Source of the DNA: Nephromyces sp. MM_2019
Taxonomy: Eukaryota; Apicomplexa; Aconoidasida; Nephromycida
Direction: 5' to 3'
DNA: 64,000 nt
NCBI GenBank assembly: GCA_015657535.1
Contig: JADHZB010001022.1
Coordinates: 19,743 to 83,742, forward strand
Shown here: in pieces, positions 35,701 through 48,300 of the stretch
How the letters are laid out: each line of letters opens with the position of its first letter
Position numbering within the stretch: position 1 is the first letter of the stretch
The notes under the pieces: model-generated
Database searches by the model: none
Told to the model about the DNA's origin: nothing
The model's input: only the letters and a program-made list of their open reading frames with translations
Position numbers and translations under genes: made by a program

Positions 35701-38700
35701 TCCGTGATGAATCGGTTCGATGAATTAGCATGACTTAAGGGCATAAAAAATTCTGCCCAGTTCATGCTTATGGTTCTGAAATGCCTTCATTTTTTGACAT
35801 TTCATGTGATATTTTATCAAAAAATAAAACTTTTTCCTACTGTATTTTGCGTAGGATTCGTTATGTGTAAGAAAAACTCTAAAACTTTGTTTTTTCTGAT
35901 GTTTCTTGCAAACTAAATGCTGTTTCCCAGAGATGCTGAACTTGCTACTTTAATATCCCGTGAAGATCTTATGAACTTGATTTTACGATTACGCTATTGA
36001 GATGCTTGATTTCAATCTGCGCTCAGTTTTCGTCGCTTCTCAGCGTGCTCAAGGCCTTCTATTCAGTTTTGGGACTTTTGTTTGTTGTTTTCTATACGTA
36101 TGCTATGTTAGGATCCCAGGTATTCTTCTTTACTACTTGTTTTTAGTGAAGGGGACGCTTTGTGAAGATAATTGAGCATATAATTTGGTGTAGCGCTTCG
36201 ATCCTGTCGTGTGCTCATTGCTAGGGACATCTCTATTGATGATATATTTATAGAGATTCCCCCCTTTTTGCTACGTTGTATAGTATTTTTCTGTTTGAAT
36301 AAAACCTTCGGGGATATTCTTATGTGGGATACCTTTGATTTTTCTCTCTTTATTTTTTCTTTTCTACCTCTTAATATCCGTATGCATCCTTCTCTTTGTT
36401 ATTGTAACCCAGTTTCCCTTATCCTCATTCCTCTTTCTCACTTTTTATTAACTGCATCGTGCTAACCTGAATCTTGTACTGCAATTACTCTCTTTTTCAT
36501 GCGCGATGCTTGTAAATCCCTGCGAGTTTATAATCTTTAAACCTCGTGCTTGCTGCTATGCCGCCTTGCGGAATATCTATGAAACTATTTTTTTTTTCGT
36601 GTGCGTGTATATGGTGTGTGTCCCATCTGTCTGGACAGCTGCTAATTCCATCTTTTGATTATGTGTGTGAAAACGAAATGTTTTCGCTTTAGTTATTTCT
36701 AGCTTCCATACTATGTATCTTCATCTTTGTGGGCAGCTTTTTGGAGGCCTTATCAAATGTAAGAAGGGAAAATCAATTTTGATTGGAGGGAGACACCTGT
36801 GTGATTGCTGCGTATTGAACTTTGATGGTTTTCTTCCGGCGATGACAACTCTGTTTATACTCATGGTCAATGGATGGGATAGCTCACTTGAGGTATTTAT
36901 GCTATTGCTGTTAATTTCATGCTTGTCACTGTCAGTCACTGGCTTAACGCCTTTGCTTTTTGTCCTGAGTTCCCCTCCTCTGATGTGCTGCGAACACACG
37001 GGATATATTTTTTTTATGCTACTTTTGTAGGTAACATAACCGCGCAGAACATGTGAAAGGGTTGCTTATTAGGTTGTGGTGCGGGTCCTATATGTGGCAT
37101 CAATTTTTATCCTGTCCTCTCTGTCGAACGATGTGTGTGTATGGAAAACCATGGGTGTGTGTGGCTGTGTATGGAAAATCATGGGTGTGTGTGTTGCTTT
37201 GTGTGTTTATGCTCTTGGGGCTCTTTTTGTTTCAGCCACTAGATTGGCATGTCTGTAGCTTCGCAATGCCTGCTACGTACCTTGTTTATATTGATAATGT
37301 TTACAGTTTTTTTTTAGCGCTCTTTTCTTTTAGCAAATTGCCCACCCCCATTGCTTTTTGGTTGTTTGCAGAATTTGCTGTGAACTTCTATATCTAGAAG
37401 CCATTAAAATGGCTAAACTTCTAGAAGTTGCACTCGTAATTGCTGCGTGTATATTTTTTTTCCTCCTTGTCTCTTACAGGAATTGGCAAAGCATGTGCAT
37501 TCGGTGTGGTGCACAATTTTTTTTACTTCCTTTTACGTGCTAACGGATACCATTGTTTTGGACCTTTTTGTAGCCCTGGTGTTAGAAGCCTATGAACAGG
37601 TATATAGCTGATTTTTGATATGCCTCACCGTTCTCCGGTCGCTTCAATTTACAATGAGTGTAGGTAAAGGTGTATATGGCCGGCTATCTAATCAATTTTG
37701 ACACTTTGTGCTATCGCTTTGAATGCTTTGGTGATTCCTTTATTACGACACTATGAAATCATGCATTTGTTTTGCTTTACCCTTGCCAAGTTGCTGTATC
37801 TACACAGCTGAGATGCTCTGCTGTTTTCAGTGCTCTGTTCGTTGAAATTTCCGTTGCATCCATTCGATTAAAGCTAGTCTTTATAGTAGTAGATTTGTTT
37901 TCAATAACATAATCTGCAATAGTTATACTGTCAGTATTTTAATCTGCTTCGTCCATGCGAAGCATGAATGTTACTCAAAGATTATATTAATAACGCTATT
38001 TTGTTCTTTTTAATACCTTTCACTACTGTTGTGTGAGTACGAAGAACATGAAATTTAGGCTCATTTCTAGTTTCAGAGAAGAATTTTCACGGTATTCAAC
38101 TTTCAAAATGCCACTGCTTTTGGGAAGCTGTTGAAGCTTTGCTATTATCCTAAAAACATAGCTAAATGGCATGAAACAGCATAAATCATATGCCGCAGTG
38201 TAGGCGAACTTTATTTTCTATTTATATTCTTTAGCTTCCTGATTGTAGTTACAGGGCGAACAGATTACTTGAAAGTTTCGAGTCTTTTAGATTAAATTTT
38301 CTCTCAAGTGCGGATTTATCACCTTTATCAAAAACGGACGAAATTCCACTGAGTAGAGGGATGAATTTTTGTGTTTTTGGCACCCATCCGTACTAATTTG
38401 CAAGTTAAACTTACTAGCTTAGTTGTTGCTTAAATTTGAAGTCACGAATACTTCTTGCTTCGTCGATGGATATAAACTTTCGAAGCTACTGATGCTATAG
38501 TTCGCGATCAGCATCCTTTATTCTATTTCATTGCACTATCGGCAACAGCACTGTATCTCTCTATTGTAAAATTACAAATAACTTACTCAATTTAAGTACT
38601 TTTTATATTCCTTTGAATATCTATTTTGGCTATCAAAAGCAATATAATGCAGCATTTTGCCCACGTTATGGATCAATAACTAATATCCCCTATGTGCATA

Positions 38701-38943
38701 TTAAAAGTTGTTTCCATGTTTTGTTGTTTAAGGCGCTTTCCGCATTTTTCGATCACGAATGAAATTTATTCAATCCACGTTCATGTGGAAGAAATTCAGA
38801 TTGCTACTTGTGTTTTTTTTGCAGTAATTTTTTCATGATTTTATTCCTACGATAGGCTATGTTTATCTTATTAGGTACAAGAGGCGAAACCGCGGGGGCT
38901 GGAGGTTGGTGCTATTACGGAGGCTCAAGTGGACGACGCTTAA
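26771..38943 (+). CDS. TPC: Two-pore channel (TPC), fourteen exons, probably complete
   Basis: Exons are 26771-28369, 29289-29447, 29877-30011, 30643-30796, 31090-31141, 32501-32598, 33339-33530, 34244-34338, 34420-34586, 35323-35491, 36027-36119, 36737-36892, 37480-37599 and 38875-38943. All phases agree (1085 aa). Domain I has S1 near residue 90, an insert of about 295 residues, then S2-S4 (Arg-bearing RLGSIYLFRLLRPVIF), S5, pore helix with SAANFRE and S6 (LLLGVLTAALYSAYKEEH). An EF-hand-like linker follows. Domain II has S1 (FPFYDVFLDLIILISL), S2, S3, S4 (RIRSFIKVLSAVRLIFRIR), S5, pore with FILMVNGWDSSLE-type loop and S6 (IVLDLFVALVLEAYEQ). TPCs pass Ca2+ or Na+ across acidic-organelle membranes; a Toxoplasma TPC has been reported at the apicoplast. 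The weakest points are the start codon and the exon 7/8 joint, chosen by phase. Confidence 0.92.
28965..29125 (+). repeat. Degenerate telomere-type (TTTAGGG) tract in TPC intron 1
   Basis: About 160 bp of TTTAGGGTT-like units with variants TTTAGCG, TTCAGG, CAGGGTTTAGG and TTAAGGG lies between the S4 exon and the S5 exon. Orientation is TTTAGGG on the plus strand. Confidence 0.85.
32140..32240 (+). repeat. 45-bp tandem duplication in TPC intron 5
   Basis: TAAAGCTAAAGGGATAGCATGC and TAAAGCTAAAGAGATAGCATGC-type blocks start 45 bp apart (near 32151 and 32196), each followed by CACACA. Confidence 0.75.
34690..34795 (+). repeat. 68-bp tandem duplication in TPC intron 9
   Basis: GTATGCTAGAAACTACGCTG followed by TATCT recurs at 34691 and 34759. 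Both copies run on into GATAT(T/C)TGCTTCT. Confidence 0.85.
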
Positions 38944-39310
38944 ATCTTTCGCTCTAGAAACTTGTATGCGTCATTTCTTGTGATTAACACAGAAATGTAT
39001 GCCCTACCACTCTTTATTCTCCTGTTTTAGCTTGTTTCTCTTACAATAATATTTTTCGCAATATTCGCTAGCCTCTCCGAGTTATTTGGTACAAAATTGT
39101 GCTCTTTCTATATCCAATTTCACCCTTGTATTTACGGTGCTTCTTTTGTCGTTTTACCTGCTTGCCTTGGCGTTTTGACAAATTGACTTTTTTTTCCGGA
39201 TGCTTTGTAGTATGTATTGTGTAAGTCAATTATTTCATATAAGCAAGGTGTGATCGAAGTCGACACCTGGAAGTTACCATGAAGTACTGCACGATCTTAT
39301 TTTCTTGGAG
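38944..39310. other. Short spacer between convergent genes
   Basis: This is AT-rich sequence between the TPC stop and the stop of the minus-strand frame ending at 39311. No feature was recognised. Confidence 0.4.
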
Positions 39311-41300
39311 TTAATTAGGTTTTCCCAAGTCTAGCGAAATTTTTGCAAGCCAGAACATGAAGGCGTCACAGTCATACTGCACTTCCCTAGCAGTCACATT
39401 CACACTGAGGCTCTCAATGTAACCCACATACTTTGATTTCATAGCTGGCTCACCTCTAGATCCTTTTGAGCATGTTGATATGCTCATTTCATTGGTGCTC
39501 ATATTATTCAGTAAACATTTCTGCATGCGCACCATCTTGGCTTCCTCGAATGTAAAACCGTGGATTAAAAGAATCGCAACATCTCACTATACATTCAACG
39601 TATAGATACCTGCAATTTGTATAAATTTTCAACCAGTCTTCTCGCAGGTAGTAGTTGCATGTGCGCTTGATGCATACACCAGTTTTGAACCCCAGAGATG
39701 CATTGATAATACTTGCAATTTTAGAATAAAAAGCGCGAATTTTTTGTCTGGAAGCATTTCTCCGCGATGTCGCTGCATACGAAGCTTAGCATGAGGATAG
39801 GGAGACCATCCTTGAACTGTACTGTGCGCAAGGGGCACTGCGATGTTCTGGTGATGACGGTATAAATGTGAAAGCATTGGCCGTGGTGAGGGTGACTGAG
39901 TTAATATCGTCGATTAGACTTCTGAAATTTTTCTTTGACGAGTACGGTACTGTAGCAGCTTTTTGGTTCCATTTGTGCGTGGTAGTGTCCTATTCGTTTG
40001 AAAGATCCAAGTCAGCTTAATTGGTTTTATTTATATATATTGAGGATGCGCCCATGTTCTGATATATTCTTGAGGCTGGGCGTTACTTAGTGCAGCCATA
40101 TTCCACCGCTGGTTTGTGGATTCTACCTGTGAGCATCTTAATCTTCATCTTAGATATTCAATTTTGTAGCACGTATTTTAGATATTTCTAAGCGCTTAAA
40201 AGCGTATTTTAAAAGATTTACTGTGCTGCTTTTGACACAAGGAAATTCATTGCCCTATCCCTGATGTGAGTGTTCTGCAAGTGCCCGATACATGACTATG
40301 CATTATGGCTGTGTGCTTGACGTTAATATGATGCGATGCCCGTTGAGGGAATAGTACTATGTTGCTGCTTGTGAAGCATTTTGTAGGTTTGTATCCAGTC
40401 CACTCTAGCACCGTCGGAACAAAAATTCACGCCTACAGCTCTCCCCATAAAGTAAGACATTTAAGCAGTCTATAACTTCCGGAGCCATTACCATGCACTT
40501 TGTTTTTCCAACTGAATATGTCGTGGCACCTGCAGGGTGCGCAAATGGCTACTCAAAAAACTAGTATTCGGCCGAGTACTTTATTCCGAATTAGTAATAT
40601 TAGGCTGACTATTTAGGCATCGAATTACTAGACTTTAAAGATCATGAAAAAAGTACCAAGTAATGGCTTGCTCTTCCAGGCTGTACTGGTAATATTTGAA
40701 TTCCTTCCCTAAGGTCAATTTATTGCAGTATCGCATGTTACTGTGAAGCCATTTCCTACGAATGGAAGTGGAATGACTTGTGCACTTCGACCTGGTGGTT
40801 ACAATAACCAAATCTTATAAGCTTAGCAAGAACAGATGCTCTAGTAGGAGTCACGGGAGGCATGCTAACGAATGATGCTATACATTTTATCAGCTAAATG
40901 CATAGTAAAGCCGTGCCACTCCGCCGTGGCTGCGGTCTAGACAGGATATTATAGAATGCCATAGCTTAGATTTTAACTCGCAAATGTCATGCTCAGCATC
41001 AAAGAGGGTCTCAGTGCTTTCTGCAGTAGGCTCGATACTGGGATTGATGCTCACATTATCAAATGCTTTGCGTATGCTATGGACCACCGCTTTTTTGGCT
41101 CTTTATGCAGCAGCAAAATATTCCCGATTACCTTTTTCGTTTTTTACACTTGCATGCTCGGCTTCGAGTACAGCGTCGTTCGCCTGTCTTGCCTTCCCTG
41201 CATATTGCAGGAAAGCCGAAGATTTTGCTTTTTCATTACAAACTATCGAAATTACTGTTAGCGCTGTAATTAGTATTGGCCAATATGACCTGAGGATGAT
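39311..41300 (-). CDS. Unrecognised minus-strand multi-exon gene(s)
   Basis: Open segments with plausible splice borders occur in order. At about 41275-41138 an exon encodes KSSAFLQYAGKARQANDAVL with a helical look and a GTAATC donor. At 41089-40890 a frame runs to a TGA (SIEPTAESTETLFDAEHDIC). At about 39790-39610 a frame reads SIINASLGFKTGVCIKRTCN then YYLREDWLKIYTNC. At 39535-39311 a frame ends in TAA (YVGYIESLSVNVTAREVQYD). These could be one gene or two, since the frame at 41089-40890 may end the first. Nothing matches a family I recognise. The Cys-containing middle segment could be extracellular, but no signal peptide was found. Confidence 0.35.
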
Positions 41301-42100
41301 GAAATGATTCAGCTTTCACTATGTTTTTGAAGTTCTGGCCCTGCCCAAGACTAGATTCTCTTGTTTGGCAGCAGAAATGACTGGAGAAGCGGGAGTCATG
41401 CTATCTTATTTCAGTGCCTTTATAAAGCCGCGTAAAGCCACCATGTCAACATGACGACCATAGGCGATACTACTTGGCAGTGTTCTGTCTTTCCTTCACT
41501 TAATAAGCATCTTGAGCAAGCGCTTTGCCTTTTGTGACGACTTGAAAAAATAAGTACAAAGTATTTGTAAAAAAATTGCATACAAGACCAATAGAGGGCT
41601 TTATTGTGCCGCGAACTGCGGAAAACCATATTAGATCGACGCAAAGCATGCGATATTACTTCACATATATTACAGTAACAATTAATAAAGATCATAAAAG
41701 TTCTTGCATTATAGTTAAGCTTCAAAAACCCATATTATGCCCTTAAAGATAGGCGATTTTCCCTGCAATTATTCACCTCTATATCCTTATGATTATAGGA
41801 AGCGCTGCTTGCGCGGTCTTTATACTAAGTTCTTTTGTTTTTAAAGGTTGAAAAGCTTCAGTACAATATTGCCCCTTAATCATTTTAACATGTCTTAACA
41901 TCGTTTGTTCCCCATGCTTAATCTTCGGACCCGAACGTAAATCCAGGCATGAAATATCTCTTTCAATTGTACAATTTAGTTTTTTATTTCAGATCAGATG
42001 CACAACTCGCCCAGAATGCTACTAAAAGAAGTTCATGTAATTCTCCACTGCAGCGCCTCACTAAATGCTACTCAGTAGTCCCCACTTCCGTATTATAATA
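41301..42100. other. Spacer downstream of RMI1, nothing supported
   Basis: Only a minus-strand open frame starting at a non-ATG codon near 41725 is present. No splice-supported exon was recognised. Confidence 0.35.
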
Positions 42101-45100
42101 TTAATTACCAACTTGCCGAGCTTTCAGTTCATCAAGCCTCTTTTGGAGGTAGCTTGTTCTGTCATCTAGTGCTTTTGGATAATTAAGACTCCTTCGGAAT
42201 TCTCTTACCCTGAAGAATTTTATTATCTGCGCACTCGTTGAGGCAACACTTATGCAGTCCTTTCCTGTATTCACACAGCTTTCGCCCCCTTTCGACATAG
42301 AAATTGATTCATCATGAATAAGTTCAACCTTCTCAACCAAAAAGTAACCCACCAAAGTGCGAGTATATCGCAGCAACGCATTCAGATCCGGTATATCCGA
42401 GTATCCCACAAGTATTTTTTTTAAGATTGATGAGTCCAAGGTTGCCCATATCGTATAAGTTCCGGTGGCGAGAAGTACGTAAAACTGTGATAAATGATCA
42501 TACGGGGGATCTGTAGAGATTTTTTCCGCCAGAGAGGGAATTTCGCCACCTGGTTCTGATTCCTGGAACGGCTTATTGCATGAAGGCCCTTGCAAAGATG
42601 AATTCAGAAGGCTTGATGGCATTTTAAGCATCTCTCCGGTACTTGTTATGCATTCCTTCGAAAACGAGTTGCTGTCTTCAAAATTTTGATTTGAGTCTGA
42701 GGAAAAGGGCATCACACGCTTAATACTATATTCGGGGCTTTTTCTTGGAATTTCACCATGAGCAAACGAAGAAACTAGCTTGTTAAAAGCGCCCGTAGGA
42801 GAATTTGCAGCACTTTCAAAGGCAGAAGCCCCGGCTTGGCTTACCGTCTGTGTGGAATACCAGGAAGATTCCTCATCGACAACATTAGTTCCTGAATTAT
42901 TGAAAAGAGAGGCTTTACAAGAATCAAAAATTATATCCAAAACCCTTCCATTGTTTGGGATAGGCCTCAGGCTCCATATGACAGCGTATACACAAAACGT
43001 AGAAAACCTCGAATGTGATTGGACGTTGCTAGACAAGTTGGGTGGCAAAGTTTCGCCATTATGAAGCTGATCTTTGGGAGTTGACGCCGGTGTAGTATCC
43101 TTTCTTTTTTTAGTTTCTTTTTCATACCCTTCAACCTTACTAGCAGCATCCAAATTTATGCTCGATTTCAACGTAGAGGATAAAAGAGAGGTCATGGGAA
43201 CGTCATTCAATAACCTACCATCAACTTTATCATTTGAATACAGAATGCCTCTTTCGTATTTAACTTGGCCGAGAGATTTAGCAGCCTCTTTCGAGCTGCA
43301 AATAGACTGCCCGTGTAGTTCCGCCATGTCCATACCTAGATAACCCGAGTTTTCTCGCTGCTTCAATAGATTAGAAAATTGAATCCCCACGTTGCTAGCA
43401 GGCACTCTTTCACCAGTACATTCACGTGCATCATTTGCACCATCATGTTCATTTCCCATCTCGTATCTTATCGAAAAATCATTTGAGGGGAGCCCCAAAC
43501 CGTTAGAGGTATAATTATTCCAACCATCAAGATAAGCCGCAAACTTAAAGGCAACATCCTCCGATTCATTACTATGTAAGGTGTTTTGCTCATGTTGACC
43601 TGTTCTCTGAGCTCTTGGAATTCCCTCGATTGCCTCTCCATTTCTTGTACTTGACTTATTAGCTACACCATCCACCAAGTCTAAGCACATCATTCCTAGA
43701 TCTGTTTGATTGAGTGCTTCCCTGGAAGTTAAATGCACAGCAGCTGCTGGGCTCCCAACACAATTTTCGGGAAATTGTAGTAGTCCTGCTAAATCCTCAT
43801 TTGTAGAAATACTCTGTGGCTCGAAAATTCTCTTATTGAAGGGTATTTCCGCTGCTCTCTCCTTTACCTCCAGCTAAAAACGTTAATTTTTCCAAAATAA
43901 GAAGCTATATCACGCAAATATATATGTCTCACTTCACAAGATTAGGGAATCATGATAAAAGCTCTTAAAAAGGTGTTGTTTGGTATTATTCACATGAGAT
44001 AATATACCAGCAGCGGTAAAAGGATAGATGCACCCATTTATAAATAACACGCTAAATTCTGAACATTTAGAACCAGCTAGTCTCTCTGGTCATTTATATT
44101 ACAGAAGTTGGGATTAAATGATTGGTATCATGAGCAAAATAGCATGATATCAATACCCACAAAAATTAAGAAAGGTGCCCTGATTGGCCGTATTTTTCTG
44201 AGCCCTATATTAGCGCAGTGTGTATTCCAGCAGTAGAATAGATAGCTAGATGGAGACTCTCAAGTATTCAACGCAGTATAAAAGTCCCACACATAGGTTT
44301 AAGTCAACATAAGTAGAATTAAAGGGATTTGCTGACTAAAGCACTTAAAATTGATGGCCTAGTGGCTCCTCAAACAAAATCGCAGGAAGGAAACAAAATT
44401 ACGCATGAATTCTTTTGCTGAGCATAAGTTAGAAACTACTGAGGAGCAATTCAAAGTTACAGCAAAAATGGAAAATGAGCATCCCGGCATGGTAAACTAA
44501 CTTGTAGAACTTTTTTTCGGAAGGATAGATTATAGAGGGGACTATTAGATTGTAGAAGCCCAAAAGTAGCTCATACCGAACGATATTACCATACAATCAT
44601 GAAGCATGTTTCTATTCGAAAGTCTTAGTTACTGAATTGAAGAAATAAGGAAAAAGGGAAAAAAATTTAGAGTCAATTTTTTAAATACCCTGTCGTTGGG
44701 TGGGGGGGAGGCACAAAGATATTACATAACACTCATGACGACTACACATTTATTTATATCTATGCCTGTGACGGAAGCTACGCTTAATTACCTTGAATAC
44801 ATGGTTCTCATCTTTTCGCCTTTTTGCATGTTTCCAGCTAGTTTCATCTCCATCATAAGAAGCCGAGCGGCCGTAATAGAGCATACGAATATTTTTTTCT
44901 TCTAGTAGCAAAACTCCCCTTCGAAACATGGGATTCCCAAACACTATAACCTTTGCATATTTTCCAACGCATAGATGCTCGATACTAGGCATAGGCCTAT
45001 ACTCTAAAGCAATTATACCGCTCTTTCCATCGGTAAAGAGAAACTTTAAGCACCTCTTAGAACCGGATGAATCAGACTTTTCTTTTTTCGTTGATGACGC

Positions 45101-45349
45101 TACTTGAGGTGAGCTTATTTCAGCTATGGCCTCTATCTGAAGTATGTGAAATCCCTGCAATTCTTTCTTATGGCAAAGGTGAGCATTAACAGGAAGTAAG
45201 CCTCCAAGTGACGCTTTTCGTATATCGCTAGTACAGAAGTTCCGATAAAGTTCGTCAGCTGTACATTCTGCATTCGCAGTCAGCCAGGGCGGATTAAAAT
45301 TGATGGTCCGTAGCAGCTGCTCTCGCTCACGAACATCAAGGGTATGAAG
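42101..45349 (-). CDS. RMI1: RMI1, RecQ-mediated genome instability protein 1 (5' exon not found)
   Basis: Exon 45349-44792 (186 codons) carries the family N-terminal region: LLRTINFNPPWL, a DIR-containing helix segment, GGLLPVNAHL, LQGFHILQIEA, then the OB fold with LEYRPMPSIEHLCVGKYAKV and MFRRGVLLLEEKNIRML. It is spliced in phase 0 to 43873-42101 (590 codons plus TAA), a long low-complexity linker and a C-terminal region (LSQFYVLLATGTYTIW, LNALLRYTRTLVGYF) that could be the second OB fold. RMI1 joins a RecQ helicase and topoisomerase III to dissolve double Holliday junctions. The exon opens at an acceptor (TCTTACAG) without an ATG, so at least one 5' exon is missing. A candidate at about 45480-45430 did not fit the phase. 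The family call rests on the N-terminal half. Confidence 0.85.
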
Positions 45350-48300
45350 CTGTAAGACAATAAAAGAATATATAAACGTAGGTAGAATATCGTTATTTTC
45401 GATGCAGAAACAAACATATACCCAAAAAACGACGCTAAGAGTGAGTCAGTTACTAAACTTTCATGCACTTTCCACAGGAAGCAAAGTAGTTAACAGCAAA
45501 ACATTCTCCTTAAAGGAAAAACAAGTCGCAATGGAGTAGTATCAAGAAGCATTCTACAGTTTCTTAAAATTATGGGATGTTATAACACAGGGTTAAAAAC
45601 GCTAAAGCTGGCCAGCTTATTTGAAGTTGTAATTTTGCAAGGATAGAAGCCACCAGAAAAAAATGCACAGTACACATAATTAAACGGTCAGAAGAATTAC
45701 GATACAAAGAGTGTAACTTGATGCAAAAAACGGAAAAAAACTCACAAATAAACGCTAATGAGCAAGAAATTGAACTAAAAAATATTGTCTGCCAATACCC
45801 AACTACCGATAATTCAAGTAAAATGAACTACTGAATGAGATTGAAAAATGCAGGTGAAATTTGCTAAGTTGCTGCATTCATTGAATGGTCTATAGAGACT
45901 GCGCTTCTCCAAGAAATCATTGCAGTGCCTGCGAGTCCCAAAGCGTGGTAAGCATTCGTTAATGCAAAAAAAAAGTACGACTGCGACTTTCATTAGCTGC
46001 GCACTTCGCTTCGTAAAAACCATGCCACGTAGTCGATTATTTAACCTTCTCGATGTGCCATAGAATGTGTTTTAATACATTGTATTGACAGACAATCTTT
46101 ATCGACACTATTCGGAGTTCGAAAATAGCAGGTGACGATATCAACGCAACGGATGAATTTTGATTATTAGTACAGCACATCATTTTTTCAGAGTACCCGG
46201 GATGACATCCTGTACAGCAGCTGCGTAAGGTTGTCATGTTGCCATGTTTATGCGCCTTGGAATTCAGTAGATCAAAGCGGGACCTGTCTGACAGTGTATT
46301 GTTGAGTGCCGCACACCTCAGGATTATTAGGCAGATATGCTTTTATAAAACTGACTCCTTTTTTTTAACAATTCCTGCATATTTCACCAAAGATTCTGGT
46401 AGAATTATATACAATTCGTGCAATTATATCAATTTGAAGCATTATTCTAGGCCCCCATAGGAAGGCTTTCTAAAATAGTATATATACTTTTCTCTAACCT
46501 AAAGTCTAACCTGCTGGGTTCCGGAGTTTCCATTTCTTCAAGTCATAGCACACGCAACTTTACAGGCTGAACGAAAGCTTATTCATTGCAACATACAATA
46601 AAATACTTAACGTCCCTGATAAAAAGCTCGTATGTCCCGTAATTGCAAAGATTTAAGAAAGTATCAGTCGAGTTTCGTTGCTTGGTGTCACCTACAGTAG
46701 CTATCATATGGCTATACCCTTTCTACCACGTAATTATATGCACATGATAAAGCAAACTTTTGTCCAATCATGAAACCCTAAGGTTCCCGTAAGCAATTCA
46801 ATAGCTTGGCAAAAATAAGTAGCGTTGCTAACAATGAGCCGTCAAAAAAATTTTGTGCTGCACTTGGCATTCACAAGATGTTAGTGGAAAGTGAGCTATC
46901 AATTATGACGAAAGCAGCAAGGAAGAGGGTTACATTATCCAGCGAGAGACATGGCAGACCTGCTAAACATTAATTAGACATATACTTTGTACAAGGACGT
47001 TTTTAAAACCTGACAGAACGTATCAGGGACCAAGCCTTGAGGGTTGTAATTTTCCAAAAAAATATTTTCTACGCTAAGTTGTCCCTTAAGAAGCAGAGGT
47101 TGGTGCTATAAGGATGCAGAGTTTCAATTGCGATAGGAATACTGTGATTGCTTCATCAATTTTTTGCCAGTTTTTATAAAGGTTGAACTTTCATATATAA
47201 GGGTCCCTAATGCCATAGCATTAGCGAATCATAACCAAGTCTAGAGTATGAAGCTGGAAGCTTTATACATAGGTAAAGATTATGACGGAGCCTGCAGAGT
47301 TTCACCAAGAGCTCAATTTATGTCATGAATAGTAGAAGACATATTTGAATAAAAGGGTGCGATGCCGAGTTTCGAAGCTACATGCATTTTGCCTACAGTT
47401 TATAGTAATTTCTCGGCATTCCCATCCAGTAGAGCTTGGTGATATATGTCCCACGCTTGGCAATGGGCACATTCGCAGGGGCAATTGTGCCATCCATCTA
47501 CCACGGTACTCTGCGCTTCCAATGTTTTCCTCTACCAGAGTCCAAACGACAGTAATTAGACGAAATATATGTAGCAACTTTGATCATCTAGCATACAACT
47601 TTTGCTCCTACTGCATTGCCGACAGTGTTTCAATTTGGGCCTAAAAGATTTTGAGAACATATTTGTTCATTGCAGGCAAACACGCAAGGTACGCACCAAG
47701 TTCCTGAAGGGGCTACGCCGTACGCAAGTGGATGATTTTACTAACAAGCAGCGAGTGAATCAACGAATGAATTGCTTCCTAAAAAAATATCTTGTGTTGG
47801 ATTCAGTGAGCAAGAAGCTAATCAATGTCGAGTTAACATACTTTCAAGCATCTTAATGACTAATAAATACATCATCTGCAATGCAACTCAGTAATATTTC
47901 GAGTTGCAATTGGGGGCATTACGCTGTAGCGTCATCAAAAGGCTATTAAATTGGTACCATCTTACTGTTCAATTCCTAATTTCCAGGCGTTATATGTGTA
48001 AAAAAAATTCACAGCTATGGATAAAATTATGAACGCAGACCGCTTATCTTAAGCACAGAATGTGCACGTAGTAACGTCTTGAGACAAACGCAGCTTCATA
48101 CAAAAACAAAGACTTTATATTTTTAATAAGAAGATTTATTCTTGCGTTAATGCACCGCAACTAAACTTGATTGCGATAAAACTTTACGACCATGGTGATC
48201 TTAGCTGAAAAAATTTGCCACGGAGCTTATATATTAGCACGCTTCCACGCTAATTTTTTTTTGAGCACCCCTTGTGGCAACTTGAAGTATTAATGTATAT

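Noticed and set aside
45430..45480. Candidate RMI1 5' exon (WKVHESLVTDSLLASFF)
   Set aside because: Its natural donor leaves phase 2 while the next exon needs phase 0, and no ATG or acceptor opens its frame.
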